Assembly (NCBI GenBank): GCA_028715625.1 | Contig: JAQURL010000022.1 | Span: 1 to 38,988 of the forward strand | DNA from: Candidatus Margulisiibacteriota bacterium | GTDB taxonomy: Bacteria > Margulisbacteria > Riflemargulisbacteria > GWF2-35-9 | Length of the DNA stretch: 38,988 nt | Direction: 5' to 3' | Shown: piece by piece, positions 1 to 15,000 of the stretch | How the letters are laid out: every line of letters starts with the position of its first letter | Numbering within the stretch: the stretch's first letter is position 1 | Program-made: the position numbers and the translations under genes | The notes under the pieces: generated by a model | What the model saw: only the letters and a program-made list of their open reading frames with translations | Databases searched by the model: none | Told to the model about the DNA's origin: nothing

Positions 1-3000
1 GTCCTGATATGAGATGTACTTACAACAGCAGCAGTATTCCTACTAAGAATTGGAGTAATACAGATAATGTGACAGTGAGCTGGATCACGCAGAATAATGA
101 TATTGGAAGCGGGCTGGGTGGATATGCCAGCAAATGGAGCGCTGTAACGAATGATACAGTAACGGTACTGGAGATAAATATACCGAGCACAAATAGTTCT
201 ACAACCAATATGGTAGGAGCAACAGGGAACTGGTGGTTACATTTGAGAGCAGTGGATATGGTGGGTAACTGGGGAGTAACCGTAGATCATATAGGACCAT
301 TTTTAATTGACAGGATTAGTCCGGATTCTGTAGCCAATCTTGGGGGTAATTATCCCACGGCAAACTGGGTGTCAATAAACATTATTACAGCGAGCTGGAC
401 AATAGCCGGACAGGACAGCGGAGGCAGTGGGATAGCAAGTTACAGTGTATTGTGGGACAACAATTCCAATACTGAAGTAGATAATATAGCTGAACTGGGT
501 GGCGCAGTCATAAGCACCAGAAGTTTTGCCTTAAGCAACACAAATAACTGGTATTTTCATATCAGGGCCATGGATTTGGCCGGGAACTGGAGTGCAACAG
601 TAAATCATATCGGACCGTTCTGGATTGATAATGAAAATCCGGATACCATACCGGGTTATTCAACGAGCAATATTACAACCGGGAACTGGACTTCTGTAAA
701 TCAGCTGGTTGTTACATTTAGTGCCGCTTCAGATCAGGTGAGCATGATAGGAGGATACAGTATTGTTTGGGACAGTAATGCCGGTACATTACCTGATACT
801 GTTACGGAAAATAGTGTTGCCCAATTAAGTTCTTCAACAATAAATATCGGTTCTACCTATAATTATTGGGTGCATATCCGACCAGTTGATAAAGCTGGGA
901 ATGGCGCATCATCAGCCTTAAACGTAGGTCCTTTCAAAACAGATATAATTCCACCCTTAGCACCTGCATATATGAATTCCAGTATCTTAACCGGCAACTG
1001 GAGAAGCACTAACAATATTACAGTAACCTGGAATGCAGCTTCAGATGCTGACGGAAGCGGGATACAGGGTTACAGTTTTCTCTGGACAACAGCAAACAGC
1101 AGTACACCGGATCAGATTCAAGAAAACACAGCAGGGCAATTGTCAGCTGCTACTCTGAATTTAACTGACGATAACTGGTATCTGCATATACGGGCTGTAG
1201 ATATAATGGGCAACTGGGCGAACAGTAGCAATGTTTTGCATGTCGGACCATTCAAGCTGGATGTAACGACCCCTGGTACTGTTAATAATTTAATAAGTAC
1301 ATTAGCCCAGCCGACGCAATGGACAAGCAGAAACAGAGTTACAATAAACTGGACTAATTGCACAGATTTAAGCGGTGTAGTAAGTTATTGTGTTTTATGG
1401 GACACAACCAGTCAAACTTTGCCTGCAAATATTAATTTGGGAACAGTTCTGACAACCGCCGGTATTTTGGCAGACGGAAAGAATCATTATTTTCACATCC
1501 GAGCGGTGGATGCGGCAGGGAATATGAGTGTGACAGCCGCGCAAATTGGCCCGTTCTATATAGATACAGTATCTCCCAATCAACCCGCAGACCAGGGTAT
1601 ACATACATGGACAACACAGAATACAGTCGGGAATCTTACATTTATTGTGGTGGATAATACAGGCGCAGCCGATAGTTCAACAAGCGGTGTCAAATACTAT
1701 TATATGCACTGGAGTACACAGGATACGGTTGGCATCGTTACTTCATTTAATAATACAGGACAATATACGCCCAGTATAAGTTATCAGCAAAATGGTGAAT
1801 ATAAGCTCTGGGTTAAGGTTGAGGATAATGCAGGAAATATGACTGACTGGAAAAAGATATACAGCTATCAATACAGCTTGTCCGCTCCGGATGTGCCAAA
1901 AAATTTAAAAGTTTACACCCAAGCATCAGGCACAGAAATTTTATCCCGGAACTGGCAGCAGGATAATATGCCATATTTAACCTGGGAAGCACCAGGAAGC
2001 AGCTTTGCTCCGATAACCACTTATAACATATATTATGAATATGGCGGACAAGTTATATTAACTGCCAGCCTTGTTTCAAGCGACCTGTTCTATCAATTTG
2101 TTAATCCGTTACCTAATGATTTAATAACACTATCAGTGGAAGCGGTAGACCAAACAGGTCAGCGGGGAAATAAGGCAAACTATCCGTTTTGGGTGGACTT
2201 AACCGTACCTTTAGCACCAGTTGTAAATGCAGCAACGGCTAATGGCGGTCCCAGTATTATGCAAAACGACTGGCAGCAGGACAGGACTCCATATTTTAGC
2301 TGGAGTACACCGAATAATACTGTTGCCGGTATAAGGTGTATCAAGGTATCTATTGATGTTTCAGTTCCAGGCGTAACAAACAATACAAGTGCATTAGATG
2401 TTACAACAGCTTTAAGTAACGGTACTCATAATTTTTATGTTCAGGCTTATAGCGCCTCAGGCGTAACAGGTAATGTGGCAACATTTACTATCCTTATGGA
2501 TGATATACATCCTACATATCCGACTGTCAGCGCCTGGAATAACAGTGGCAAAGACAAGATTGTAACATATGCTGTCTGGCAGAACGACGACACATTATAT
2601 TTTGAATGGAAAGTTCCCACAAACACTTTTGCGCCAATAGTTTCATATAGTTATTTTATTTCAGGTAATGCTTCGGGGATCACTGATACTCCGGTTTTTG
2701 AGATGAGCAGCCCACTGGAAAATGGCAGGCATACTCTGGATGTGAGTGCCAAGAGTGATTCAGATGTATGGGGCGTTACGTACAGCTTTAAAATACTTAT
2801 AGATGATTCGATGCCTGTTTATAAAGGTAACACTATATATGGAAACTATAGTAATGAAACAACGCCGACAATAGATTTTAATGATTTTATAGAAATAAGC
2901 CCTAATTTTGAAAGCGGAATAGATTATTATGAAGTTTGTCTGAGGTATCAGAATGATGCTACGGAAGTAACATTTGAAGCCAAGGTAACTACTAGTCAGT

Positions 3001-6000
3001 ATAAGGTACCGCCAGGGAAAATAGTATTTTCAAATGAAGGTGAGTACAGGCTTTGGGTAAAAGCTTTTGACATTGCCGGGAACCATACAGAATGGAATAC
3101 TGATTTCAGGCCGTATGGAGGTTCATTGGATAATGGAAAAACGTATGTATACAGATACGAAAAGACACCACCCGGGGCCCCGGAGATATTACAATTAAAA
3201 ACAATATCTATAAACGGAACAACTATCAATCAAAGTGAATGGCAGCCGGATGACGACCCCTGGATTCAGTGGAAATTAAATTTTAGGCCTCCATCAGGTG
3301 TACGTAAATATGAGGTTTGGCTGGACACCACAAAACATGCTTTTGACGATGCAGGTTTGTATGAAATCGAATATGCTTTTACGGCAGACAGTATAAACAA
3401 CGGGCGGCACACAATAAATATAATAGCTATAAGCGAAGCAGGGGCGAGAAGCGACACTACAAATTATTCGTTATTCGTGGATGACTCAGCTCCTACTATC
3501 TCATATCAACCGAACCTGAATGTAGCCTGGACCACAAATAATAGCATTGCAACTATAAATTTTGCAGGCGGGCGGGAGTTGGATACACCAAACGAAAGTT
3601 TAATAACATATAACGTTATATATTGGGGTACAGATATTAATGGTGTAACAACCAAGTCGGTGACTACTTTAAATGAATTTAAACCCGACGTATCTGATAT
3701 AACAGTTTCAGGGACCTATTATTTGCGGGTAAAAGTTGTAGATAATGCCGGCAACGGGGCTTGGCAGACAGTTATGCAATACCAGTGGGATGATACCACA
3801 CCTGATTATCCTATAAGTTTCAAAGCATATAAAGACAGCAGTAAAATATATGCAATAACAGATAATTACTGGACCTCGGACAGAACTCCTTATTTTGAAT
3901 GGAGCACACCTAATAATACAATGGCTCCGATAGTAAGTTTTAATCTTTATGATGATTCCGGAAATTCAATAACTGTTAACTCGGCCTTCTATCAATATGG
4001 CAGTGCACTGGTTGCTGTTACTTATAATTTTTTTGTTAGAGCTAAAAGCGCATCCGGGCTATGGGGGCCAACCGTAAGTTATCGTGTTTTTATAGACGAC
4101 AGAGTCCCGAGTGCGCCGATTAGCCTGGTTGTTTCCGACAATAATAATAATATAATTCTTTCGCATAACTGGCAGCGTATGGACCTCCCGAAATTATCCT
4201 GGATCGTTCCGACAAATACAATAGCTCCCATCGATAAAGTAGCTGTCTGGTATGACGCTCAAGCCAAGACCTGGCAAAATATAACAGATCAGTATAATTT
4301 CGGTTCGGTAATTCCAAATGGCAGGCATACAATAAATGTGCAGCTTAGAAGCAGTTCTGATGTGCTCGGAATAACAGGGAGTTATAGTGTATGGATAGAT
4401 AATGTTGCTCCGACAACGCCGAATCCTACCAGTAATATAGGATGGACTTCTAGGGATACGGTGGGGTTAATCACATTTGGAAAGTCATGGGAATCAGCGG
4501 TAACCGGAAGCGGATTCGCCGGCTATGAATTTTACTGGGGTACAGATGATATGGGGCAAACAGTTGTATCGGTTCATATCAGCAGTGTTGATAACTACTA
4601 TTTACCGGACATACTTGATACAGCCGGTACCTATAATTTACGGGTACGGGTTTCAGATTACGCAGGTAATTCAACAAACTGGTCAACACTTTTTCAATAC
4701 AAGTTTGATAACATTACTCCAAATCAGCCGTCTGAACTTTATGCCTGGACATCGATTAATAAACAAACAACTATTAACAATGAATCTTACCAGGAATGCA
4801 AACGACCTTATTTTGAATGGCATACACCTGTAAATGCATATTCCGGCATAAAACGTTTTGAATACAAAATGGACAACGGAAACTGGATTTCTACAAAGAA
4901 TTCCAGTTTTCTGGTAACCAGTGATCTGTCTCTGGATAAACATATTTTTTGGGTCAGGGCTATAAGTTCAACAGATATTGTAGGGGATATAGCAACATAT
5001 GGTGTATGGATTGATTATACAGTTCCAGATTCTCCCAGGGATTTGAAAGTATATTCAATAAAATCAGGTGTAAATCAGGAACAATATATAGTATCTCAAG
5101 ACGAATGGTGGTATCAAAAACAACCATATTTAGAATGGACAACACCTGACAATGTTCCCAGTGATGTCAGCATTGTTACATATTGCATTAAGCTTAACGG
5201 GGTAACCAGGAGTGAAACCACACAAACCACTTATAACTTTGCAAGCGCGTTGGCTGCAAGCAACATCCCGTATTTAATTGAAGTCCAGGCCAAATATACT
5301 ATAAAATGGGGCAGTTCTGTCTCCTTATCATATTATATAGATGATACTAAACCAAATTTACCGCCGGTTATATTTTTTACAACAAAAAACGGAGAACAGA
5401 TAGTAGAAAATGGCTGGTATTCTGTAAATAAATTGTATTTTGAGATAACTTCGCCAAATAATGGATACTCACCAATAATTGATTTCAAAATATCAAAGAA
5501 TACGGTCGGTACCAATGAGCATTATTATCAGCAGAGTATTACCCAAAGCGGTTTCACTTATATCCTTACCCCTAATGGTCAACAGGTAATAAATATCTGG
5601 GCAAAGAGTGCTTCGTTAAGAAATAAAGATTATTATATGGGAACAGCATATGTTCCAAATACTATTAATATTTATGAATATTCAGTAACTAAAACATTTA
5701 TTGTAAATGTTGATATAGTAACACCAAATCCGATAGCAAATTTAACAGTCAGGACATCAGTAGACGGAAGCCTGATCCCGCAAAATACCTGGCAGACAGA
5801 TAATACGCCTTATCTGTCATGGGACCTCCCGATCAATACGGTTGCGACAATTGATACTGTCAGGATTCTTATAGATAACAGCATAACAATAAATTTGGCA
5901 AATACACTTTCTTATCAATTTTCCTGGGGACTGGATAATGCCAGACATACTCTTAATATACAAGTCAGGAGTGAGTCAGGATTATGGAGTTCACCGGTGT

Positions 6001-9000
6001 ATTATAGTTTATATGTAGATAAAACAACTCCGGATTATGTAGAGATAAGTAAATTAAAAACGGATGAATACGGTACCGATATTCTGGAAAAACAATGGAC
6101 TAATGATAATGACCCCTATTTCAAATGGAAAGCACCTGACAATACTGTCGCACCGATAGTAACTTATCATGTTTGGGTCAGCAGTCCTAATACAGTCAAT
6201 CCCTATGCGGTTTGGAAAGGCTGGGATATAAACACCAGCAATTTATGGTTACAAGCTACCCAGAACTTGTTATACGACGGACAGAATACCCTGAACATCG
6301 AAGCAATCAGTGCCAGCGGAGTGACAGGAAACAGATTGGAAATATATATTTGGGCGGACAAGAGTATACCAAGGAGTATAAGCAGATTGACCGCCTACAG
6401 TGATCTTGGTATTACCCTTAATCTGGACAGAAAATGGCAGATAGAAGATGAGCCTTTATTTGTCTGGGTGGCGCCGACTAATAGCGCCTCAGGCATAACA
6501 GGTTATCGTTTTGCGATAAGCAGCTGGGATTGGTTTGAAATTGTTACCGGTAACCAGGCGCCCGGTTACAAGTTCGGTAAAGGGAGTCTGGAGAATGGTA
6601 AGCAATACGCCCTGGAAATATGGCCAAAGAGTGCAGCCGGGATATATGGTGATCCTGTAACGATAGATTACTGGGTGGACATAGTAACGCCCGATATAAC
6701 CTATACAGCTGTGAGAAATTCTGTAACTACAATAAACACATTGCCCTACATCGCCATTTCGGGAAATGACACATTAAGGTTTGATATTAGTGTATTGCCT
6801 TATCATGGGACAGTAAATTTTATAGCAACTCCTGATGCAGCAATAAATTCAAAAATCCCGGCTAGCGTCATTAAGCAGGATGAATATACATTCAGGTATC
6901 TGTTTAATTCTCCCTGGCAATCTATGCTGCCCGGTTCAGCAACTTTGGATCTAAGAATAACAAACGATGCCATGGTCGCTGAAACATATGCTGACAGGAG
7001 AATAATATTTGATTATGCCGAACCTACAATCAATAAGTTGGAGTTATTGGATAGAACAACACAGACCGGGAATTATACAGACGAGAGAGAATTAATTGTT
7101 AATATTGATTGGGATGATAATAACAAGTCGGCTGGCTTCAAGGGATGGTATATAACAGAAAACAGTATAGGTTCTGTTAAGTATGATGATGTGACCTGGC
7201 AGTCAACATTAACAGAATATACGTTAACAAATAATATAAATGGAATAAAAAATATTTGGGTGTGGTTATGCGACATCGCAGGCTGGACGGTAAGCAGACA
7301 CACACAGATTATATTGGATACAAAAACACCCACTATTAATATAGACATCGATAATACGGTGACCGGCAGCGGAAGAATATCGGTAAATGTCACGGCTGTC
7401 AGCGGGATATCTTTAACACCGGATGTCTGGTATATAGCGAATGGACAGAGCCAGAAAGTAAATATAATTATTAACAGCAGAAATGGGGCAGAATATTACG
7501 GGACATTTAATGTAACCAGTTTCAGCGGAGACGGAACAGCCCAGCTGTATTCCAGAGCTACCAGCAACGTGGGAAATGTCGGGACAGCAATTCTGGGTGA
7601 AGAAACATTCATGATCAGCACGGATTTGAAGGTGCCGAGCCTAAGTATCTATGATGTGGAAACCGGGAGTACGAATATAACGAACCTGAGGGTAATAGGA
7701 GTAAGGATAAGCGAAGATGAACAGGCAAGGTATTGGTTAATAAAAGAGAACTCAACCGCACCCGGAACTTCTGACAGTCTATGGAGCAACAGCAAACCGG
7801 TACGTTACACATTTCAAAGTGAAGATAATGGAGTGAAGAGTGTCTATGTGTGGCTGAAGAATGCTAATGGCGCGATAAGCGGGGCAGGGACAGCGACAAT
7901 AAATTATGATAAAGGGTCACCATATATTCAGAGCATAGAAGTAAGAGGTGGAAGTTATCAGAGGACTACAACCAATATAACTATTAATGTAAGTGAAGCT
8001 TTATTGGTAACACCGCAAATATGGATAACCATAAACGCAACCAAATATGATCTGGTTTTAGGCAAAATAGATAATTGGACATATATCAGCACAATAAATA
8101 TTAATAATGGGACAGAGCAGGGTACAGCATATTTTGGAGCAAGGTTAACGGATAATGTGGGAAATACCGGAACATATATACAAGAGAATAATGGCATTTT
8201 GATAGACACTACGACTGTGAATATAAGTGTATTGAAGATTAGAGACAGGAGTACTGGAAGTGAGTTGTACACGAACAAGCTGGTTGTGGATCTGGTAATA
8301 GAAGGCAGTGATAGTGTAAGCGGGATAAGAGGCTGGGTGGTAAGCGAGAACGAGGGAGCGGATATGAGTAATATAAGCTGGAACGAAAAGCCGGCGAGTT
8401 ATGTACTGAGCAGAGATATTGTAGAGACCAAGAATATCTATGTATGGGCGAGAGATATGGCCGGCAATGTAAGCAGCAGGAGCGCCTGGATAATATATGA
8501 TAATGCTGTGCCTGGAGTAATCATAAGTATAAATCCCGTAGTAGTAACCGGGGCAGGCGGAGTAACAGTATCGGTAGAAGATATAAGCGGAGTGAACACA
8601 CCGGATGTTTGGTATATAGCTAATGGACACAACGAAATAGTAAATATAAGAGTTAACAGCAGAAACGGGATAGAATATTACGGGACATTTAATGTAACCA
8701 GTTTCACCGGGGATGGTACGGCTAATTGCGGGATAAGGGTGACTGATAATGCAGGAAATATATTGGATGTCAGTAATTATAAGGCATTCATGATTAGTAC
8801 TGATTTAAAGGTACCGAGCGTAAGTATCTATGATGTGGAAACCGGGAGTACGAATATAACGAACCTGAGAGTAATTGGAGTAAGGATAAGCGAAGATGAA
8901 CAGGCCAGGTATTGGTTAATAAAAGAAAACAACAATGCGCCCGCTGTCTCTGATAGCCTATGGAGTAGCAGTAAACCGGTACGTTACACATTTCAAAGTG

Positions 9001-12000
9001 AAGATAATGGAGTGAAGAGTGTCTATGTTTGGCTGAGGAACGCTAATGGCGCGATAAGCGGGGCAGGGACAGTGACAATAAATTATGATGATGTAAAGCC
9101 ATATGTAAGCTTGGTAGATATTTTCAACAGTCCCTATGTGAACAGCGGGAACAAGGTAATAACGATAAATCTGAGTGAAGCGCAAACAGTGACGCCAGAA
9201 TTCTGGGTAAGCATAAACGCGATTAAACAATATCTGGTATTAAAACGCGCAGATAACCAGACCTTTACAACAAACATACTGGTAACATCGGGAATTGAAG
9301 GCAGGATAGAGTTCGGGGTGAAGATGACAGACAACGCTAATAATATAGGAGACATGGTGGCACAGGGAAGATATGTAACGGTAGACGTGACTGTGCCGGC
9401 AATCAGCTTGTTAAAACTGCAAGACAAGGATAGCAGCAGCCAAACATGGAGTAATGAAAGAGGAGTGGATATAGAGATAAGCGGAAGCGATGCGAGCGGG
9501 ATAGTAGGCTGGATAACGACAGAGAACGCAGCGTTGATACCGACATGGGGAAGCATATATTGGGGGGACAAGCCGATAAGTTACATGCTGAACAGCGGTC
9601 AGGGGACGCATAATGTGTATGTATGGGCAAAAGACAGAGCGTTGAATACGGTCAGTGCCGGCGCATGGATAATCTATGACGGGCTGGAACCAAGTGTGAA
9701 TGTAGAAATGGATAAGGACCCTGCCGGGGTTGGAACAGGAGAAGTAAAAATAACGTTAAATGTAAGTGATGTGGAAAGCGGGATAGCAAGTACGCCCGAT
9801 TTATGGGTGAAGCCAAATGGCAGGACGCATATCAGGATAGAGTTAACCGGCAGGTATGGGAATAGTTTTAGCGGCAGTTGGAATATTACTACATATACCG
9901 GAGATGGGACAGCGGAGTATGAGGTGTATATATCAGATAATGCACGGAATATAAGCAACAGAGTGAAGTCGATAACTTATACTGGGAATTTGTATGCCAA
10001 TAGTTTCATGATCAGTACGAATGTAAAAAAAGCGACGATGAATATTTATGATCTGGATACGTTGGATGGAACATGGACAAATGACCAGGTAATAGGTGTA
10101 AGGATAGGAAATGATGAACAGGCGACAGGATGGCTGCTTAGCGAAGATGACAGTATTCGTCCGGTTAGCAGTGACAGTTCATGGGTGGGCAGCAGACCAG
10201 TGCGGTATACCTTTAAGAATCAGGTTAATGAGCTGAAAACTTTATATTTATGGACAAAGAATATTATCGGAAATGTAAGCGAACAACCGGTAATAGCGAC
10301 AATAAATTATGATGATGTGAAACCATATGTAAGCTTGGTAGATATTTTCAACAGTCCCTATGTGAACAGCGGGAACAAGGTAATAACGATAAATCTGAGT
10401 GAAGCGCAAACAGTGACGCCGGAATTCTGGGTAAGCATAAACGCGATTAAACAATATCTGGTATTAAAACGCGCAGATAACCAGACCTTTACAACAAACA
10501 TACTGGTAACATCGGGAATTGAAGGCAGGATAGAGTTCGGGGTGAAGATGACAGACAACGCTAATAATATAGGAGACATGGTGGCACAGGGAAGATATAT
10601 AACGGTAGATGCTACAAAACCTGCAATTAGCCTGTTCAGATTAACAGACACTACAACCGAAAGCCAGTTGTATACAAACAGAACAACAATAAGGGCCGAT
10701 ATCCAGGCGACAGATACAACAGGAGTGAATTTCTGGATCATAACAGAGAACATGGGCTTTAATGCTGTCTGGAACGATGCTGCATGGCAGAATGATAAAT
10801 ATACAAGTTATCAGATGAATAATTCGCAGGGCACACATAATCTTACATTGTGGGTTATGGATAAAGCGCTGAATATTGTAACCGGTTCTTCAAGCATTAT
10901 ACTTGATAATCTGGAGCCCAGTATCAGTGTCGCAATAAATTATAATCCGGTATTAACCATTAATAATATGGGGCAGGTAATATTAATAACCATGAATATT
11001 ACCCAGATTGCCAGCGGTATAAATATTACTCCCAATCTTTACTTAAATGTATACCAGAAACAACCGCTGAGGTTAACTATAAATAATCGTGTTAATGATT
11101 CCTTCACAGCAATATTAACCATAAATGAGTATACAGGGAATGGTCCTGCTTATTTCAGCGCTGACGCAACAGATAATGCTACCAATATATCACATATTGT
11201 ACGCAATTTATTTTATCAGGGAGCGACGTTAACAAATAATTTGATTTTCCAGGTCAATTTGCGCCGGCCGACTTTTAACTTATTCGATTTGGATACTTAT
11301 AGTACCGAGTACACAAATGATTCAGTTTTGGGGATAAGCTATAATTATGATGTCCGGGCCATTAGCTGGCTGATAAATGAAACCACAACCGTAAAACCTG
11401 AGACAGATGATCCGCTCTGGCAGAGTTATTTACCTTCGTATTTTATACTAAAAAATAATGAAAACAGGCTGCATACAGTTTATTTATGGACTAAAGATAT
11501 TGAAGGGAATATAAATAATACACCGGCAATAGCTACGATAAATTACGACAATATTTACCCTTACGCTGAAGACATTCAGTTGGAAAGAGGGAATTATATT
11601 AAAGCCTGTGTTTCCCGAATTACTGTAAATATTTCCGAAGAAGTTAATGTTACACCGGATTTATCCCTGATTTTTGGCGGAAGTTCCAGAACAGTTACTA
11701 TTGATTATTTTAATAAATCGGTATTATCCGGTCTTTTTAAAGTATCTGATGGCGAGAACGGCAAAGCAACAATTAATTTAATAATCACCGACAATGTTCT
11801 GAATGTAACCAGGATAATCCCTGCAGGTCTTACCAGAACTATTACTTTTGATACCGTAAATCCGCCTCTCCCGACTATGAACGTATGGTCAACAGGTATC
11901 AACAGGCCTGAAAATATCACCGGCTTTTCTAATGTGCTGACTTTGAATGTTGCTGTCAGGAAGAATATTGACTACTTCAAGTATTTTATTCAGGAAAATG

Positions 12001-15000
12001 TAAACACCCCTGATGAATTTGCATTGGGGTGGATTGATGAACCAAACAGTTATGTGTTGATGGATGAAACACAGGGCACCAGAAGTATCTATCTCTGGAT
12101 AAAAGACAGGGCCGGAAACATTTCCAATTATGTTTCAGTAAATATTGTGTACGATACATTCGTTCCTACAGGTGAAATTGCCATTGTATCGGATAAACCA
12201 TCAAGAAACATGACAAATACATTAAGGAATAATTTGTCTATAACCAGAAATTCTGCGACCTATTTTATTGTTACTGAAAATAGTGTCTTCAGACCCCCTG
12301 TTTTAGCTGATAACTGGAGTTCGGTTAAACCAACGGAATATACTTTTGGTCAGGGCGAGGGTGAAAAAACTTTATATTTATGGTTAATGGACAATGCCGG
12401 TAACATAAATACTCAAAATATTTTTGATTCAATAACATATGATAAGACAACTCCTAATGTGTCAATCAGTACATCAAGAACAGGTTGGGTTTCAACGGGT
12501 AACATTTATATAACAATAAATATTTCAGAAGGAGTAATTACAACGCCCCAGCTTTCCTATACAGCAGCAGGTGTGCCACATAATATTGGCATACTGGGTT
12601 CAGTAAGCAGCAGGGATCAGTATTATGCTGTTCTGCTTATAACGGATAATTTCCAAAATGGAATTTTAACATTTAATATAATAGTTACAGATGATGCGGG
12701 TAATGTAAGAAATATTTTCAATTCCGGTCCCGCGACAATAAATATTGATACAATAATGCCGGATATTACAACTCTGTATGCTTATGATAATCAACATCCT
12801 TCAAGACATGATTTAACAAATGACTGGCCATTTAATATCAGCTGGAATATTTCTGAGCTGACTATAGGCGGATATTTTATAACCGATAATAGTGAACTGG
12901 CCGGTAAGGACATAAGCAACTGGACAGGATCAAAACCGACAACATATACACCTACCAGACAATATCAGGGCGAGTATACTTTTTATGGATGGGTTAAAGA
13001 TTATGCCAACAATATCTCGGCGAGGAAGATTGTTGCCATATCATATGATTCGCTTGCGCCGACAGCAACAATTATAATGATCCCACCGGATAATGGTTCG
13101 GTTTATCTAATCGGTGAGTATATCGGTTTCACAATAAACATTAATGAAAATATAGCGAGTTATCATGTATATGTTAATAATTTCTATGAAGGAACAACAT
13201 ATGAAGTACCGCATGCAACGACCAAAAACCCCAGACTTTTAGTGGGGACATTTAATACTTTTGACCTTGGCACGAATGGAACTTATTATTTTCAATTATA
13301 TGTAGAGGATGAGATAGGGAATAATGGCATCATTGGCAATGTTTACGGCAATGACCCCAATCTGTCGGGAGATAATGGATTTGACGTCGGTTCTACAATT
13401 GATACATTCAGATTCAAGATAATTGATAAAGACGGAGATCATAACGCCAACCCTGAAAGATATACAAATGCAACGGATGTCTGGATAGAAATATGGGGAG
13501 CCAGCACGGCTACAAGTTATAATGTTACGGATAATTTGACATTTAAACCGGATATCAGCGAAATTAAACAAGCTCTGGGCGAATATCACGGTGTTCAAAG
13601 AAGATATGATTATGAGCTGAAACCGATCCCCGGCGGGCAGGAACAGGAAGTAGCATTAAATACCTGGATAACTGACGGCAATGAAGTTAATGGGGTAACA
13701 AAAAGTTATTCAATAATACTCGACAGAAAAACACCACAGCTGACTCTGGATATTAATAATCAGATTCCCAGAATATCCGCCGGCAGTCACAACCTGACAT
13801 TAAATATTAATGAATATATCAGCGAAGCCCCTGATTTATCTATAAAATTTAGTGACGGAAGCACCAGTGTTATCACAATGAATCCTGCCGGTTTTTCTGA
13901 TGCAAACGGTTATTACGATGCCTGGGGGGGAGTATTAGATGTTAACAGTAATACCCCAAGAGGGACTGCGACATTTAGCGTTACAGTATACGATAAAGCA
14001 GGGAATATAACGCATATCATAAATTCATCATCTCGCTCGACTTATAACATATCTGTTATACCCAATCCTTCATTTAATTTATCAGACAGGGACGGTTTAG
14101 CCATGCCCGGATACACAAATGAAAATAACATTTCAATTAATATTACCCTGGCAGCTTTCGCTGAAAAGTGTATTATCACCGAGAATTTACTTTACTATCC
14201 AACATATACCGATAGTTTCTGGAAGAGTATGACTCCAATGCCTACAACATGCAATTTAGATGGCCCGGATGGCTATAAAACAGTTATTTTCTGGGTGAAA
14301 GATAATGAGGAAAATATCAACACAGGATTCGTTACATCCGGTATAACTCTTGATACAACACCTCCGACACTGAATATTTCTCTGGCTGATAGCAGTTGCG
14401 GTATAGGAATACACAATATCAGCCTGAGCATGAATGAGCAGGTCCAGGCAACACCATGTGTGAGTTATAGGGTTATAAGCGATAGTGTCGCTGTTACCAG
14501 ATTTGTCACTTTTTATGAGTCACTTAATAATGAAAAGAAGATCTGGAAAGGTAATTTTTATATTGGTAACGTTGATTTTAACGAAGTGATAACTTTCAAT
14601 GGAGCAGTTACCGATAATGCCGGGAATATAGGCAATGTAATATATGGGTTCCCAACATTCAGCATAAACACAAAGATACAGAATCCCACAATTTTTTATA
14701 TTTATGATACCGATACCTCCAGCAATATGTTCGTTAATGACTTCGTTGTTGGTGTACATATTGAGGGAGATGGGAACGCAGCGTACTGGATGATTAGTGA
14801 TATCCAGAGTACAAAACCAACTTATAATGCTTTGGAATGGTCAGCGGTAAAACCTTCCAGATATACAATGAAGAATGTTGTTAATGAAAACAAAAAACTT
14901 TATCTATGGGTAAGGGATGCATATAGAAATGTGAATGATGGGGTTGTCAGCACCAGCATTTTTTATGATGATACATTACCTTTACCGGTAATAGAGTTTA

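Noticed and set aside
4525-4833. 102-codon frame on the plus strand within the giant gene
   Set aside because: It is an out-of-frame reading of the repeat region, with no ribosome site and no recognisable domain.
8145-8630. 161-codon open frame on the minus strand inside the giant gene
   Set aside because: It lies opposite a repeat-bearing frame with clear domain motifs, its translation is a low-complexity run of Y, I and S, and similar antisense frames recur under each repeat copy.
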